Made by a program: the position numbers and the translations under genes. Shown piece by piece: positions 34,308 to 50,814 of a stretch of 64,000 nt of DNA. Numbering within the stretch: position 1 is the stretch's first letter; each line of letters starts with the position of its first letter. Where the stretch lies: the NCBI RefSeq assembly GCF_046630445.1, contig NC_092341.1, positions 27,604,001-27,668,000 on the forward strand, in the 5' to 3' direction. The notes under the pieces were generated by a model. It saw nothing but the letters and a program-made list of their open reading frames with translations. It did not search any database and was not told the origin of the DNA. This DNA comes from Rutidosis leptorrhynchoides. Lineage: Eukaryota; Streptophyta; Magnoliopsida; Asterales; Asteraceae.

Positions 34308-34552
34308 TTTTTTTTTTTTTTTTTTGAACCGCAAGTTTGCATCAGCGTATCATTTATTTCCACGACACTCATCATTTGCACACACACGCGTTCGGGAGGA
34401 AGCCCGAATCGCATTACAGGAACCCGATCCTTTAACCATCCAGAGGGGCAGGCGGACCGGGTTTGAATCCTGAATGGATCCGGGAGAAAACTCCCCTGAG
34501 GTCAATCTGGATATCCATATTTCAGGCAGACTATTATCGGTCTCCACTAAAT
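34308..34552 (-). mobile_element. SINE-like retroelement (tentative)
   Basis: An 18-base T-run at 34308-34325, read on the minus strand as a poly(A) tail, closes a GC-richer unit of about 225 bp. On the minus strand it holds GGATTCAAACCCGG, resembling a tRNA-type B box. I find no clear A box and no clean target duplication, so it could be another retroposed sequence. A 65-codon reading across it is not a gene. Confidence 0.4.
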
Positions 34553-34559
34553 AATGTAA

Positions 34560-35022
34560 TTAGTGTTATCCAAATCCCATATCTTTTTGGTTGGGCCAAG
34601 CAAATCAGTGTACTTGACTGATAATAGTATATAAGAAGACATAGAAATGGGTATTTAACTAAATAAGAATTAGATGTGCTTGAAGCAGACTACCCTTGAT
34701 GAAAAGGTAAGGTTTACTGGAATTGTTCACTAAAAATAACGGAATTCTTATTGAATGTCGAGAAGAACCCTATTTAATGGACTAAATACTATTTTATATC
34801 TGCAAAGATCCTTTTCACCACTCCGCCTAAACAAAAGTTGCAGCTAGCGTGCTGGACTAATATAATAGAAAGAAAAGGCTCTTCTCCTGTTTATGAATCT
34901 ACAACTCTCTTTAGTGACAGGTACACATTATATCAAACACCTTGTGTGCAATTACATATATGAACACTGGCAATGTTAAGTACGTTTCATTTATTATTGT
35001 ATTCGAGTATAGCTTCTATTTG
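34560..35022. other. Non-coding gap
   Basis: AT-rich intergenic DNA without a gene, repeat or RNA that I can identify. Confidence 0.45.
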
Positions 35023-35034
35023 TGTGTAATTGAT

Positions 35035-35171
35035 GGCTCTGTATTCTCTAGCTTTGTAATAGGTTGCTGTCTCCGCAACAAGTCTAGAGTATACATTCTC
35101 GATGTACTAATAGGCTTTGCCTATATTTTCTGTTTTAATGATATATTGCTTTTCGAAAAGAAAAAAAAAAA
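35035..35171 (+). mobile_element. LINE 3' tail, severely truncated
   Basis: Ends TATATTGCTTTTCGAAAAG plus an A-run, matching the 3' end of the LINE at 32375 (minus-strand ATATATTGCTTTTCAAAAAAA). Flanked by near-identical 12-mers TGTGTAATTGAT (35023-35034) and TGTATAATTGAT (35172-35183). Confidence 0.55.
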
Positions 35172-35263
35172 TGTATAATTGATTAGAATTTACTACGCTT
35201 CGGAGTATGATCACCCTTACGATAATGTAATGTCATCAGATTATATTCAATTTAGTACTTTTG

Positions 35264-35410
35264 CAATGTACTGAATATATAGGACTTGTAGCTTGTTTTC
35301 ATTATAAATGTACTTGATAAACTTATATAGCATGTGTTTTATCTACAACACACCAACGGATATTGATCTAGTTTTGATAAGTGTAAGCTGCTTCAGTTCT
35401 CTAAGTACCT
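35264..35410 (+). repeat. Direct repeat, copy B (partner at 31017-31170)
   Basis: See copy A; begins TGCAATGTACTGAA and contains GATATTGATCTAGTTTTGAT. Confidence 0.75.
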
Positions 35411-35768
35411 AAACGGTTAAAGGATTAGTTGTCTCGAACACACATACAAGGAATGCAAAGGCAATTACTATGAATCATGACCTGATAGAAAAAGTAAAAT
35501 TCAGGTCAAATTTATCAACTCATTCATTATTAGAATAAAGAGTGCTTATTGATATCATATCACATAACATAGTGTGTATAATACTAAAATTAGTGAGTAA
35601 AGTAGTTCAATTTCTTAAAGCTGTTTTCGTTTAGATCGAATTTTACTTCATACATAATACAGCTTTTGTCATCATATCATAGTGTGTATTAAAAGTGAAG
35701 ACAAATGCAATCAAATAGTAGATCAATGTGCATATATGGGGACTGCTCTAGTTACCCATGCCTGCATT

Positions 35769-36865
35769 GTAAAGCTAAAAGTGCCTGAAAAACAGGTTTT
35801 GTAATATTATTATTATATCAGTAGTAAATTAAAATATAATATAAACCCAATGTAAATTTACTTAGCTTAGCTTCTGCGAATTTCAGTAAAGGTTGTTTCT
35901 AATCACATTACTAAATACAAGTAGAATGAAACCTGTTGTTGCATGCATTACTTACTAATCACAGGTAGATCAAACGAAACAGCAGTTTTTGGGTCAACTT
36001 TGTTTTTTGGGTCAACTTTGTTTTTTGGGTCAACTTTGTTTTCAATTGAATTAAACAGTTGGAAAATGATTTTATTGATGTTTTCAGTTATTTTAAACTG
36101 ATAAGTAAGTTCATACTATTACAAAGTGTTGTTTTTATACAAGAAAACTATAACAGCTAATTCCTAAGTTGAGTATGGATCCAATATGCTTTTGGAACCA
36201 CTTTACATTAAGGGAAATATGCTAGTATTGTAGCCGTTTGACTTGTTTGCATATGCTGCTGACTCGTGCTGCTGCCTTCTACCTTCTTGTGACCCTCTAA
36301 ACTTGGATATGATGAAGAGAACTTTCTTCTGATCCAAAGTCAAATTACCATAAATGGTAATCTTCCAAATGTAAGTAAGTTATTGTTATTTTAATATATT
36401 TAACAAACATTAACTTACAAAGACAGAGAGCAGGACAAACATTTTCAGGTACAACAAATTCTGATTGAAATAATAAATTTGGGAATCAAATAATCAAGAT
36501 TTAATTAAGTCCAATTTTGTATACCTAGTGTGACTAATTAATAATGGAATGTTCAAGATCACACTTTTTACTACATTTGTGTCTGTATATGTTATCGCAA
36601 TGAATTTATGTACCTAAATGTAACAACATAAGTACAAGATAACTTTAGAAAAATCTCAAAATACTACTCAGTACAATATCAAAGAATCATTCTGTCATAT
36701 AGAATTTTTAATGACTAAAACCTAATAAAACAAAATAAAATTTCATATCATTAAGTATCAAGTATATAGGTAACATGAAATGTTAATCAACGTATCCCCA
36801 TTCGTTAAAAGGAAATTAAACAGTTAATCAAATAATTGAATGAGCGCCGCATGTTTCTAGCGAGA
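35769..36865. other. 3' flank of F-box gene copy 2, with an extra ~790 bp
   Basis: 35769-35812 matches 2-45 at the window start, and about 36598-36865 matches about 46-294. The ~790 bp between (35813-36597) has no counterpart beside copy 1, so it is an insertion here or a deletion there. It carries three tandem 18-bp units (TTTTTGGGTCAACTTTGT) at 35986-36039. No gene seen. Confidence 0.6.
35986..36039. repeat. Three tandem 18-bp repeats
   Basis: TTTTTGGGTCAACTTTGT three times without mismatch. Each unit contains TTGACC on the minus strand, the core of a WRKY-factor W-box. Function untested. Confidence 0.9.
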
Positions 36866-37344
36866 TCACCAGTTTAGTTTCAACTCAACATGATAACTGT
36901 CAGATTTACCATCTAGACACGAGTCAGTTAGATGTTCCCACTTTTTGCTACATGGATCTTTGAACTCAATATATTTCAAATCGAATGTTTTCCTTTTCAT
37001 CAAATCACTTATTAAGCCACTATAATTTTTAGTTTTAGTATCTGCCCGTATGTAACTGGGATGGAAAATTGTAAACAGTGCATCAAAGTATGAAGGGTGC
37101 ACCCAACCTTTAGATGAAAAGGCATAAAACGATAGTTTGTCCACGTTTGTAGCCGGAATTGGGAACCATCTTTTGAGATCATCAATATCCATGTCCAGTA
37201 CATCATCCTCATAATAAAAATCAAATGTTATTCCAATGTCAAACTCGCTTGATAAATTGAGTAATTCCCTCATCTTATAAAGACAATGATTATCCGTGGG
37301 CTTCCCTAATTCGATACAATCAAGATGAATTTTTCCCGGAGTAG
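36866..37344 (-). pseudogene. F-box/LRR gene copy 2, 3' (C-terminal) part
   Basis: About 160 codons matching the C-terminal third of copy 1 (shared TTPGKI, PTDNH, MRELL, SSEFDIGI, DMDIDDLK, HPSY, KYIEFKD-type blocks), ending in a stop three codons earlier than copy 1. Homology stops at the LTR edge. The rest continues at 58584 beyond a 21 kb nested insertion. The A-G-T-A-G before the LTR is repeated after it. Confidence 0.88.
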
Positions 37345-37456
37345 TGTAACATCCCGTTTTTCCCACACGTAAATTAAGGTACATATTTAATCGTTAGTAC
37401 GTCATAATTCGTTTGTTTATGTGATTAAATAAAATATAGTGTTAATTTGATGTGTA

Positions 37457-37550
<94 letters not shown>

Positions 37551-39654
37551 GGATCAAGAGGGAAGTAACCATTAGTGAAGGCTATTTAGTGATGGAGTAT
37601 ATATACCGCATGAGAATGTAGATGTGTATGAGTATACACATGGTTTAGGAGTGTTGTAAGTCTTGCGAAACTATTTAGTGAAGGCTAGGTGAATATGGGA
37701 AGCGGGAATGGAGTGTACAAGTCGAATAATATGGTAATCGAGTTAAGTTGTCGAAATGGTCAGTCGCAGGCCATTGTCGCGCCGCGGTGATCATGGTCGC
37801 TCCGCGACAAACAACACAAACCAGTTTCAGGAGGAGTGTTAAACAGCCCGTATTTGTAGTGAAACGCCGCGCCACGACATTTGGGGGTCGCGCCGCGACC
37901 GTCTGGGCAAACTGGTTCCGAAATTTGTTTTTAAAAGGTGTGGTTCGAGGGTATATTTGTCTTTTTACGTGTGGATCTGATTGGGACATTAAATCTCAAT
38001 CACTTATCCATTCTTATTCTTTCTTTTCCATTTTCTTTCTCTATTTCCTCTCAAAACATAAAACCCATTTAATTTAAAAGTGAGATTTGAGAGTGAAGAT
38101 TTGAGATTTGATCTTTGAAGCAAGAAGTAAAGTTGTTCTCCTCGTTCTTAGCTACGAGTGGATAGTGTTGGTAAGTCTTAACTCCGTATTTTGAGTTTTA
38201 GTTAATTTATGGTTAGGGTTTGGCCATTTGAGACTTGTAAGACCCATTTGGGGACTTAATGGGTGAATTTGGGCTAATTTGATGTAAGAAAACCTAAATG
38301 GAGTTAATCTAGGGTTTGGTCATGTAATTTGGGATTTGTAAGTGTTAATGGTGGTGTTAGTCACTAATACACTTGTGAAATAATGAAAGCTTGTTAATAG
38401 GTTAAGTTTGACCAAAGTTTGTGAGTATAAGTATTAAAATGGGTCAAATGGGTGATTGTTGACCTAGTTGGGTGAAATGGGTATGAGAATACCCTAGATG
38501 GTGCTAGTTGTTGATATTGGACTATAATCACTAGCTTTTAGTGATTTATAATGAGTCTTGGCCATTAATGGGCGGTTTTGGTGTAAGTGAGTCATTTAAT
38601 GCAATTGGGTCATTAAATGCTCAAGAGTTAAGTGATGGTGGTTAATTCCACTAGTTGTATGTTGATTTGTGTACTTAATGTATTAGGTACTTGCTTTGAG
38701 GCTTACGGAAGTATTTAATCACCACCGGCGTGATAAGGTGAGTGGAATAAGTATACATGTATGTATATGATGTATTTAGTTGTAGGTACGGATATGAGTT
38801 GTCCGAGTTGGTGATATATGACGTTGTATACTAACGGATTATGAACGGATATGTGTTGTCCAAGATAGTGATATATGTCATTGTACACTAACGGTTTTGT
38901 GAACGGATATGCGTTGTCGTTCCGCCAAGGGTTAGTGATATATGTTGTTGTACACTAACGGTTGTTATGAACACCGATGGGAAATTCGAGTACCATACCT
39001 TGTACGATTGGTTAACCATGGTTGTGTGTCGTAGTGTAGCATATTACATTGTTCGTGTTATATGCCTTTGTTATGCTAGCTTGTGTGGTCGGAGGATTTT
39101 AGCGTTATACTTGAGATTGATATGCCTTTGAATTGCTAGCTTGTATGCGGTATTATGTAAGTGAATGCAAGTAGATAGATTAAATATGCATGTGTATAAT
39201 TATTGCACTCACTAAGCATTAGCTTACCCCTCTCGTTAGATTAAATATGCATGTGTATAATTATTGCACTCACTAAGCATTAGCTTACCCCTCTCGTTGT
39301 TTATCTTTTTAGATGCAGGTGTGGAGAAGGGGAAGGGGGTTGTTGGGCACTAGTTGCCCCTTGTTGAATGCTCGTTGAAGCTTTTTTTTTTTAAGTCGAC
39401 CTAGTGTTTTGGGTAGTTTAGCCCCAAACCATGCTCAAGTGTTGTTTGGATTAAAACTATCATTTTAACGGGTCGAACTTGTGTTACATTTGATTAAGGG
39501 CCTTTGTGCCTTACTTGTAAACATTAAACTTGCGATATTGTTCTAATGGGTTTAATGAAATGTTTCACGTTATGTAATCATTTAATTGGGCGTTAATGGT
39601 TTATATATTTAAAAAAAAAAAATATTCGTGTGGATTACGGGTTGGGTTGTTTCA
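37345..39654 (+). repeat. 5' LTR of the outer Gypsy element
   Basis: 2310 bp against 2158 bp for the 3' LTR. The excess comes from a longer AT run (about 37460-37546), about 66 bp after it, and a 61-bp tandem duplication (39177-39237 and 39238-39298) that is single in the 3' LTR. Confidence 0.92.
37460..37546. repeat. (AT)n microsatellite in the outer 5' LTR
   Basis: About 87 bp of AT repeat; the 3' LTR has a shorter run at the same place (about 56540-56585). Confidence 0.95.
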
Positions 39655-39656
39655 AG

Positions 39657-39672
39657 TGGTATCAGAGCATGG
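39657..39672 (+). other. Primer-binding site of the outer Gypsy element
   Basis: TGGTATCAGAGCATGG, a 12-base match to the initiator tRNA-Met complement, two bases inside the LTR. Confidence 0.85.
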
Positions 39673-39978
39673 TCTAAGGGATTTAGGCAACTTGAGATAG
39701 GTGCCTGGACTTAGACTTTATTGTGTGTGCGCTTTATGCGGGACTTGTAGGACTTCGGGTCGGAATGGGAATCGTTAGTGCTTAGGTTTATGTGATCTAA
39801 CCTTGCACTAATTGTTTTGTGTTGTGGTTGTAATCATCAAGCGAGATAGACGTTGTACTAGCAAGTTAATGCGGGATGCTCGCGTAACAATGAGTAGCTA
39901 CCATTGGTACGGGTACAAATCGTGTCAAACAAGCGATGTACGACAATTGTTGAGCAAGATGGGGCGGTAAGGTGTACA

Positions 39979-39982
<4 letters not shown>

Positions 39983-40062
<80 letters not shown>
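39983..40062. repeat. (AT)n microsatellite in the outer Gypsy leader
   Basis: About 80 bp of AT/TA repeat shortly upstream of the gag start. Confidence 0.95.
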
Positions 40063-40066
<4 letters not shown>

Positions 40067-40108
40067 ATATCTTTTCGTTTCGATGTTTAACCTCTTCCGT
40101 TTTATAGA

Positions 40109-43066
40109 ATGAAGATGAGAAACGGACACGACACCGAAAATGGGGGCACGAGCGAGGACCCCGAGTTCACGGCCAAAGTTGAGGCCATTTTGAAATGTCA
40201 TCATGCGGCTTTCCTAGAAGATGTTAAGAAGATGTTTCTAGATACGATTGACGAACAATTAGTCAATGTAGTACAGGAACAAATAAAGGTTGTCCTTCAA
40301 GAGGATAACGTTGGAAGGCGGGACTTTTTCTACAAGAATTTCAAAGATGCTCAACCTCCTACTTTTGAGGGCGAACGGGATCCACTTAAGAGTGCCCGAT
40401 GGATCTCCGATATGGAGGGGGCTTTTCATACTTGTGAATGCCCTCTCGATAAGAAGACGAGGTACGGTTCTAGCATGTTGAGAGGTGATGCTAAGTTATG
40501 GTGGGACGTAAAAATCCAACTCTATGATGAAGAACAATGTATGAATTTTACTTGGGACGATTTCAAGGCGGAGTTTTTCCAAGAGTACCGAACTTCGGTC
40601 GATCTTACAAGACTTAAGGACGAGTTGCGTGCCTTGAGGCAAGGGTCGATGGATTTGAACACTCTCAAATCCGTTTTCTTGTCAAAGACCCAATTTTGCC
40701 CGGAGTATGTCGGGAATGATAAAATGTTGAAAGAAGACTTTTACCGAACCTTGAACGATAGTTATCAAGAGAAGATTAGTGTGAACGTGGTGAAAAGTTT
40801 TGATGAGTTGTTCAATATGGCCAAAGGTTTTGAGTCGCTTGTCTTGAGAAAAAGTGGCTTTACTTTTGGCAAAAGGAAGTTTGAAGCTACTAGTCATTCG
40901 AACAAGAAGAGTAAAGGTGCGAGTGAGAGTGTCGGTAGTGTGAAGAAGGGTGTCTCCGGTGGTCACGTGGTCACTTGCTATAATTGTGGGCAAAAAGGTC
41001 ACATTTCTCGTGATTGTCCGAAACCATCATCTACAACCAAGCTCACTTGTTTTAATTGTGGCAAAGAAGGGCACCGAAGGACGGAGTGTCCCGATTTGCG
41101 GGGTGATCATGTTAAGAAATTGGAGAAAGCGGCGGGTACGGCTCGGGGGCGAAATTATTTGATGACCAATGATGAGGCCAAGCAACCCAATGAAGTTGTC
41201 TCAGGTACTTTCATGGTTAACTCTAATCTGGCAAGGATATTATTTGATAGCGTTGCTAATTTGTCTTTTGTGTCGCCTCGATTTGTGTCTAAGCTTAACA
41301 AACCGCTAGCTAAGTTAAGTCATCCGGTAGAAGTTGAAATAGCGGATGGTAAGACGGTGCTAGGGGTTGATGTGTTCAAGGATTGTAATGTTGTGTTTGG
41401 TACTGAAACGTTTAAAATTGATCTCATTCCGATGACCTTGGGTGAGTTTGATATTGTTGTTGGTATGGATTGGCTCGATCGTTATAGAGCCGATATTGCA
41501 TGCCATAAAAAGTTCATTCGTGTAAAGACCCCAAGTGGGGGAGAGTTGATTATTCATGGTGATAAACGAAGAAGGCTCGTACCATTATGCACTTATGCAT
41601 GAGCGCGACGTTTTCTTAAGGGTGGTGGTATGGTTTTTCTTGCCCATGTAGTTGATACACGTGATGATCCACCATCCATTCGTGAAATTCCAGTGGTTAA
41701 TGAATTTGAAGATGTTTTTCTGGATGAGTTACCGGGTGTTCCGGGGTAAAGACAAGTCGAATTTCGCATTGAGTTGGTTCTGGGAGCTACTCCCATTGCT
41801 AAAACTCCTTATCGTTTAGCACCGGCGGAAATGCAAGAATTGTTAAATCAAACCCAAGAGTTTCTCGAAAAGGGTTTTATTCTACCGAGTGCCTCGCCAT
41901 GGGAGCCCCGGTTCTATTTGTGAAGAAGAAAGATGGTAGCATGCGAATGTGCATCGATTATCGGGAGTTGAACAAAGTGACGATCAAGAATCGTTATCCA
42001 TTGCCTCGGATTGACGATTTGTTTGAACAACTCCAAGGTGCAACATATTTTTCTAAGATTGACTTACGGTCCGGCTATCATCAAGTACGGGTCCGTGAGG
42101 AAGATTTAGAGAAAACGACTTTCCGAACTCGTTACGGGCATTTTGAGTTTGTAGTTATGCCTTTTGGTCTTACGAATGCACCAGCGGCATTCATGGATCT
42201 TATGAACCAGGTGAGCCAACCTATGTTGGACAAGTCGGTAATTATGTTCATTGACGATATACTTGGTTATTCTAAGAGTATGAAGGAACATGAACACCAT
42301 TTGCGTGAAGTGTTGAAGATGTTGCGGAAGGAGAAGTTGTATGCTAAATTCTCCAAATGTGAATTTTGGCTAACGGAAGTGCAATTCCTTGGTCATATTG
42401 TGAATCAAGAAGGTATTTAAGTAGATCCGGGGAAGATAGAGACGTTGAAGAATTGGGGAAAACCGACTACGCCTACGGATATTCGAAGTTTTCTCGGATT
42501 GGCCGGTTATTATCGACGGTTTATCCAAGACTTTTCTAAAATCGTTTCTCCGTTAACGAAGTTGACAAGGAAGAACGTGAGGTTTAATTGGGAAAACGAG
42601 CAAGAAATTGCTTTTCAATTGTTAAAGGAGAAATTGTGTCAAGCTCCGGTGTTGGTATTACCGGAGGGGATCGAAGATATGACGGTTTATTGTGATGCCT
42701 CATTAAACGAAATTGGGTGTGTTCTAATGCAAAGAGGTAAAGTCATCTCTTACGCCTCTCGACAATTAAAGGAACACAAAAGGAGATACGTGACTCATGA
42801 TCTTGAATTGGCAGCGGTGGTTCATGCGTTGAAAATTTGGCGCCACTACTTGTATGGTTTCAAGTGTACAATTTATTAGGATCATAAGAGTTTGAAACAT
42901 CTCTTTAATCAACGAGATTTGAATTATCGTCAACGTAGGTGGATGGATGTGGTAAAGGACTATGATTGTGAGATACTTTATCATCCGGGCAAGGCGAATG
43001 TGGTCGCGGATGCGTTAAGCAGAAAGAGTCAACATCCGGCGATACGAGTAGGATCGTTACGCATGA
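40109..43066 (+). pseudogene. Outer Gypsy gag-pol, 5' part (gag, protease, RT, RNase H)
   Basis: A 497-codon open reading (40109-41602) gives capsid (FKDAQPPTFEGERDP, AKLWWDV), two CCHC knuckles (CYNCGQKGHISRDC and CFNCGKEGHRRTEC) and the protease, where the usual DSGA is DSVA (Gly to Val, near 41252) and likely inactive. TGA at 41600 and TAA at 41749 follow, then a one-base deletion near 41902. RT (YRELNK, FIDDIL) runs to TAA at 42418; RNase H ([15 protein letters not shown]) runs to TAG at 42877 and on to 43066, where the inner element cuts the frame. Remainder at 54937-56430. Confidence 0.9.
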
Positions 43067-45938
43067 TGTGATGCCCCGTACAAAACCATCGTGTACGAAT
43101 CATCAATAACAGGATCATTACAAGGTTAAGTACTATATGCTGTAATTATAGAAGTTGCATTCACGATAAAAAGGTGATGTCACAACCGACATCAAATGTT
43201 TTACATTTCAAAAGCATGCTTCACTAAGTAGAAGCAAATAATAAGTGTATGTGACCACAATGGTTGTTACAAGTCATAGTTTAAAAGTACGAATGTTTGA
43301 ATGCAAAATAAAGTAGTTCATGCGATGACAACTCTAAGCAGCGGGTGTCTACAGCACGACTAGTACACAGCGGAAGCTAACCTCAAGCACCTGAGAAAAA
43401 CATGCTTAAAAACGTCAACACAAAGGTTGGTGAGCTATAGTTTAAGTATAACAGTATGTAAGGTAGGCTACGAGATTTCAGTGCTACAAAGAGCGTTTCA
43501 AAACAGTATGATAAAGTATATGTTAACCGTGGGCACTTGGTAACTAACTTAACGTTTATACCCCCTGAAAGTACACTTGGCAAGTGCGTATGTATACGAA
43601 GTATTAAACACTCATTAAATGCTAGCGCTACTTGCCCGAGTGGGGATGTCAAACCCTATGGATCCATATCTAAGATTCGCGTTCACGGTTCAAAAACCAA
43701 TGATTAAACGTTACCGAGCTAAAGGGAATGTTTATGCCGTTGTATAACCCACACATATATAAGTTTAAGTACTCGTGCCTAGTATGTAAAACATAAAATC
43801 CGCATGTATTCTCAGTTCCCAAAATAAGTTTAAAGTAAAAAGAGAATGCTATAACTCACAATGATAATGTAGCGGTAAAGTAGTAGTCGGGAAAGGTGTG
43901 CAAGTAAACGGTCCGAGGTCCTCAACCTAAGTCAAATAGTACTAAGTCAGTATATCGTCTTAATAGGTTTAAAATTATGTATTTAAGGTCTTAAGGGTCA
44001 TCATCATTCATCATTAAACAAAAGGCGTAAGGTAGGTTTCGTTTATGAAAGTAGTTTAAAACAAAGTCTGACTTCAGTCACTCACCACGGCCTCTACCCT
44101 TACTGAATTAAGGTGAGACCATTGGCCATGGCTCCGTCTATGAGTCCCTTAAGTGTGGTAAAATTTACAGAATCAAACTCATCTTGGTTTGACCGTGGCG
44201 ACGGTCTAAGTGCGAGTAGGTCAGAAATTTCTGCACAACGTTAAAGGACATAGTAACGATCGGAGGGCCATAAATCCTAAACCGTAACTCGGATTAAGAC
44301 GAGTCCTATATGAAAAGTTATCTACTCGAAAAGTTCTATCTAAAAATCAAGGTTAGAACAGCCCAGGTCTACTGGTATGTTACAGAAGCATCAGATCAGT
44401 AGCTTTTGGACAGAAACAGTGAGTTTAAAAGGGTTCCGGTGGTCTTGGTGCTTGATGTTCATCATGGTTCTCATCCTTGATGCATATAGCTTCAAGTGTA
44501 CAACTCATTGATGTATCTACATCATCTTAACCAAGTCTTGATCATCATAACCCTAGTGCAAGTCTAAGACATGAAGCACAACTCACTTAAGAGTTGCATG
44601 TAGTTTGATGAACCAAAGTTACATCAAAGTCTTAGGTTTGACACTTACATGAACTATAAACTTGAAAGTTAACTAACTAATCAAGATCATAAGTAGTAGA
44701 ACATAGTTCTTAGTTTGATCTTGAAGATCCAAGACTCAAAAGTCTAGATCCAAAGTTATATTTAAAGAAAACTTATTTGTGTGTTCTTGAACTTTCAAAG
44801 TTAACTTAATTTGTTCAAGAGATATGAGATCAAGACTAACTTGTAGTACTTGACCATATAAACTAACTACATGAAATTAAAGTGCATAAAATGAAGAAGT
44901 AAACTAAGTAAACAAGTGATTTGTTCATGGTTGTTCATACTTTAAAGATTCAAACCAAGGTTTGATCTTTAAGAAAGTAAACTTTAAAGTTTACTTCATG
45001 AATCACAAGTATGGTTTGCAACACATGAACTCTAAATCTTTTGAAACAATAAATGAAGAACATAAGCTAGAAACTTTATGTTCTTGTATGCCTTGTAAGA
45101 ACAAGTTAGATGAAGAATCAAACTAACAAGTTTGCTTCTTAGAAAATAGTAAGTAAACAACAACAAGTAATTAATTAACAAACATGAACAAATATCAACT
45201 AACAAATGATGATGAATGTGTATATGTAATTTGGTTTTAAGATGAAGAAAAGAGAGGAAAAGTGTTCATATTACTTACAAGACTTTGAGATAAAATGAGA
45301 GAAATGTAAGAGAAAAATGAAATGCAAGTTGAAGTGTGAGAAATGAGAAGTGAATGCAAGTAAACAAGTAATGAAAAAAAAGATTTTGAATCCCCTTTGT
45401 GCCCCTCTAGGCCACAGTTTGCTTGTCAAAATGGGGGAGTGAAATGTTTGTTGGTTAATTGCTTGAAAAGGTTACAAAAGATGGATATTAGATGTGGTCT
45501 CATGGGGATTATAAGGTAACTAGATTCTTAATGCCCAACTAACTAGTTCAATCTCTAAGTATTACTTACACTTGCAAGACATGGCCTAATAACCCCATTT
45601 AAGATGTAGGGTGGGCTTATGAGTCTTATTCATGAGTCCATTACACTAACAAAGCTCAAGTTCAACTAATTAACAATTAAACCCAATTAAAGCCCAAGTA
45701 ACTAACTAATAGCCTTAGTTAATTAAAATGATTAATAAATTTAATCATGAATTTAATAATATCTAAAAAATATTATTCGTGAAAGTTCCGGGTGTCACAA
45801 AGACGTTTCGGGCACTTAAAAGTCAAGTACGGGCAATCATGGTAACATGTAAATGTAATAACATACATTCGTTTAATCATACGTATTAATAATAACAATT
45901 ATTAATAAATAAACGTTGGAAATTCCAGGGTCGTTACA
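43067..45938 (-). repeat. 3' LTR of the inner Gypsy element
   Basis: 2872 bp, collinear with 52051-54936 with scattered substitutions and small indels. No gene within it. Confidence 0.92.
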
Positions 45939-45974
45939 TTACCCACCTGTTAAAGAAAATTTCGTCCCGAAATT

Positions 45975-50515
<4,541 letters not shown>

Positions 50516-50814
50516 GGTATTCTAAACAAAAATTTTGACCCAAGTCAAAATCCAGCATGCAAGTAGTAATAATACAGTATATAGTGACCAACATGGAATC
50601 AAAACATCACATGTTATTAAACAATGCATCTAGGTACAAATACCACAGAATCATCGTACAGCAATGTAAATAGAACATCGTGCAAGAATTTAAATAACGC
50701 AAAGTTCCATTCATTAATAATAATAAGTTTCATACATCTGAATAAGTTCGTACAATACATACGAAATACATGAAACTATATCTAGATTACATCATGAAAT
50801 CTAAATACAAGGTC

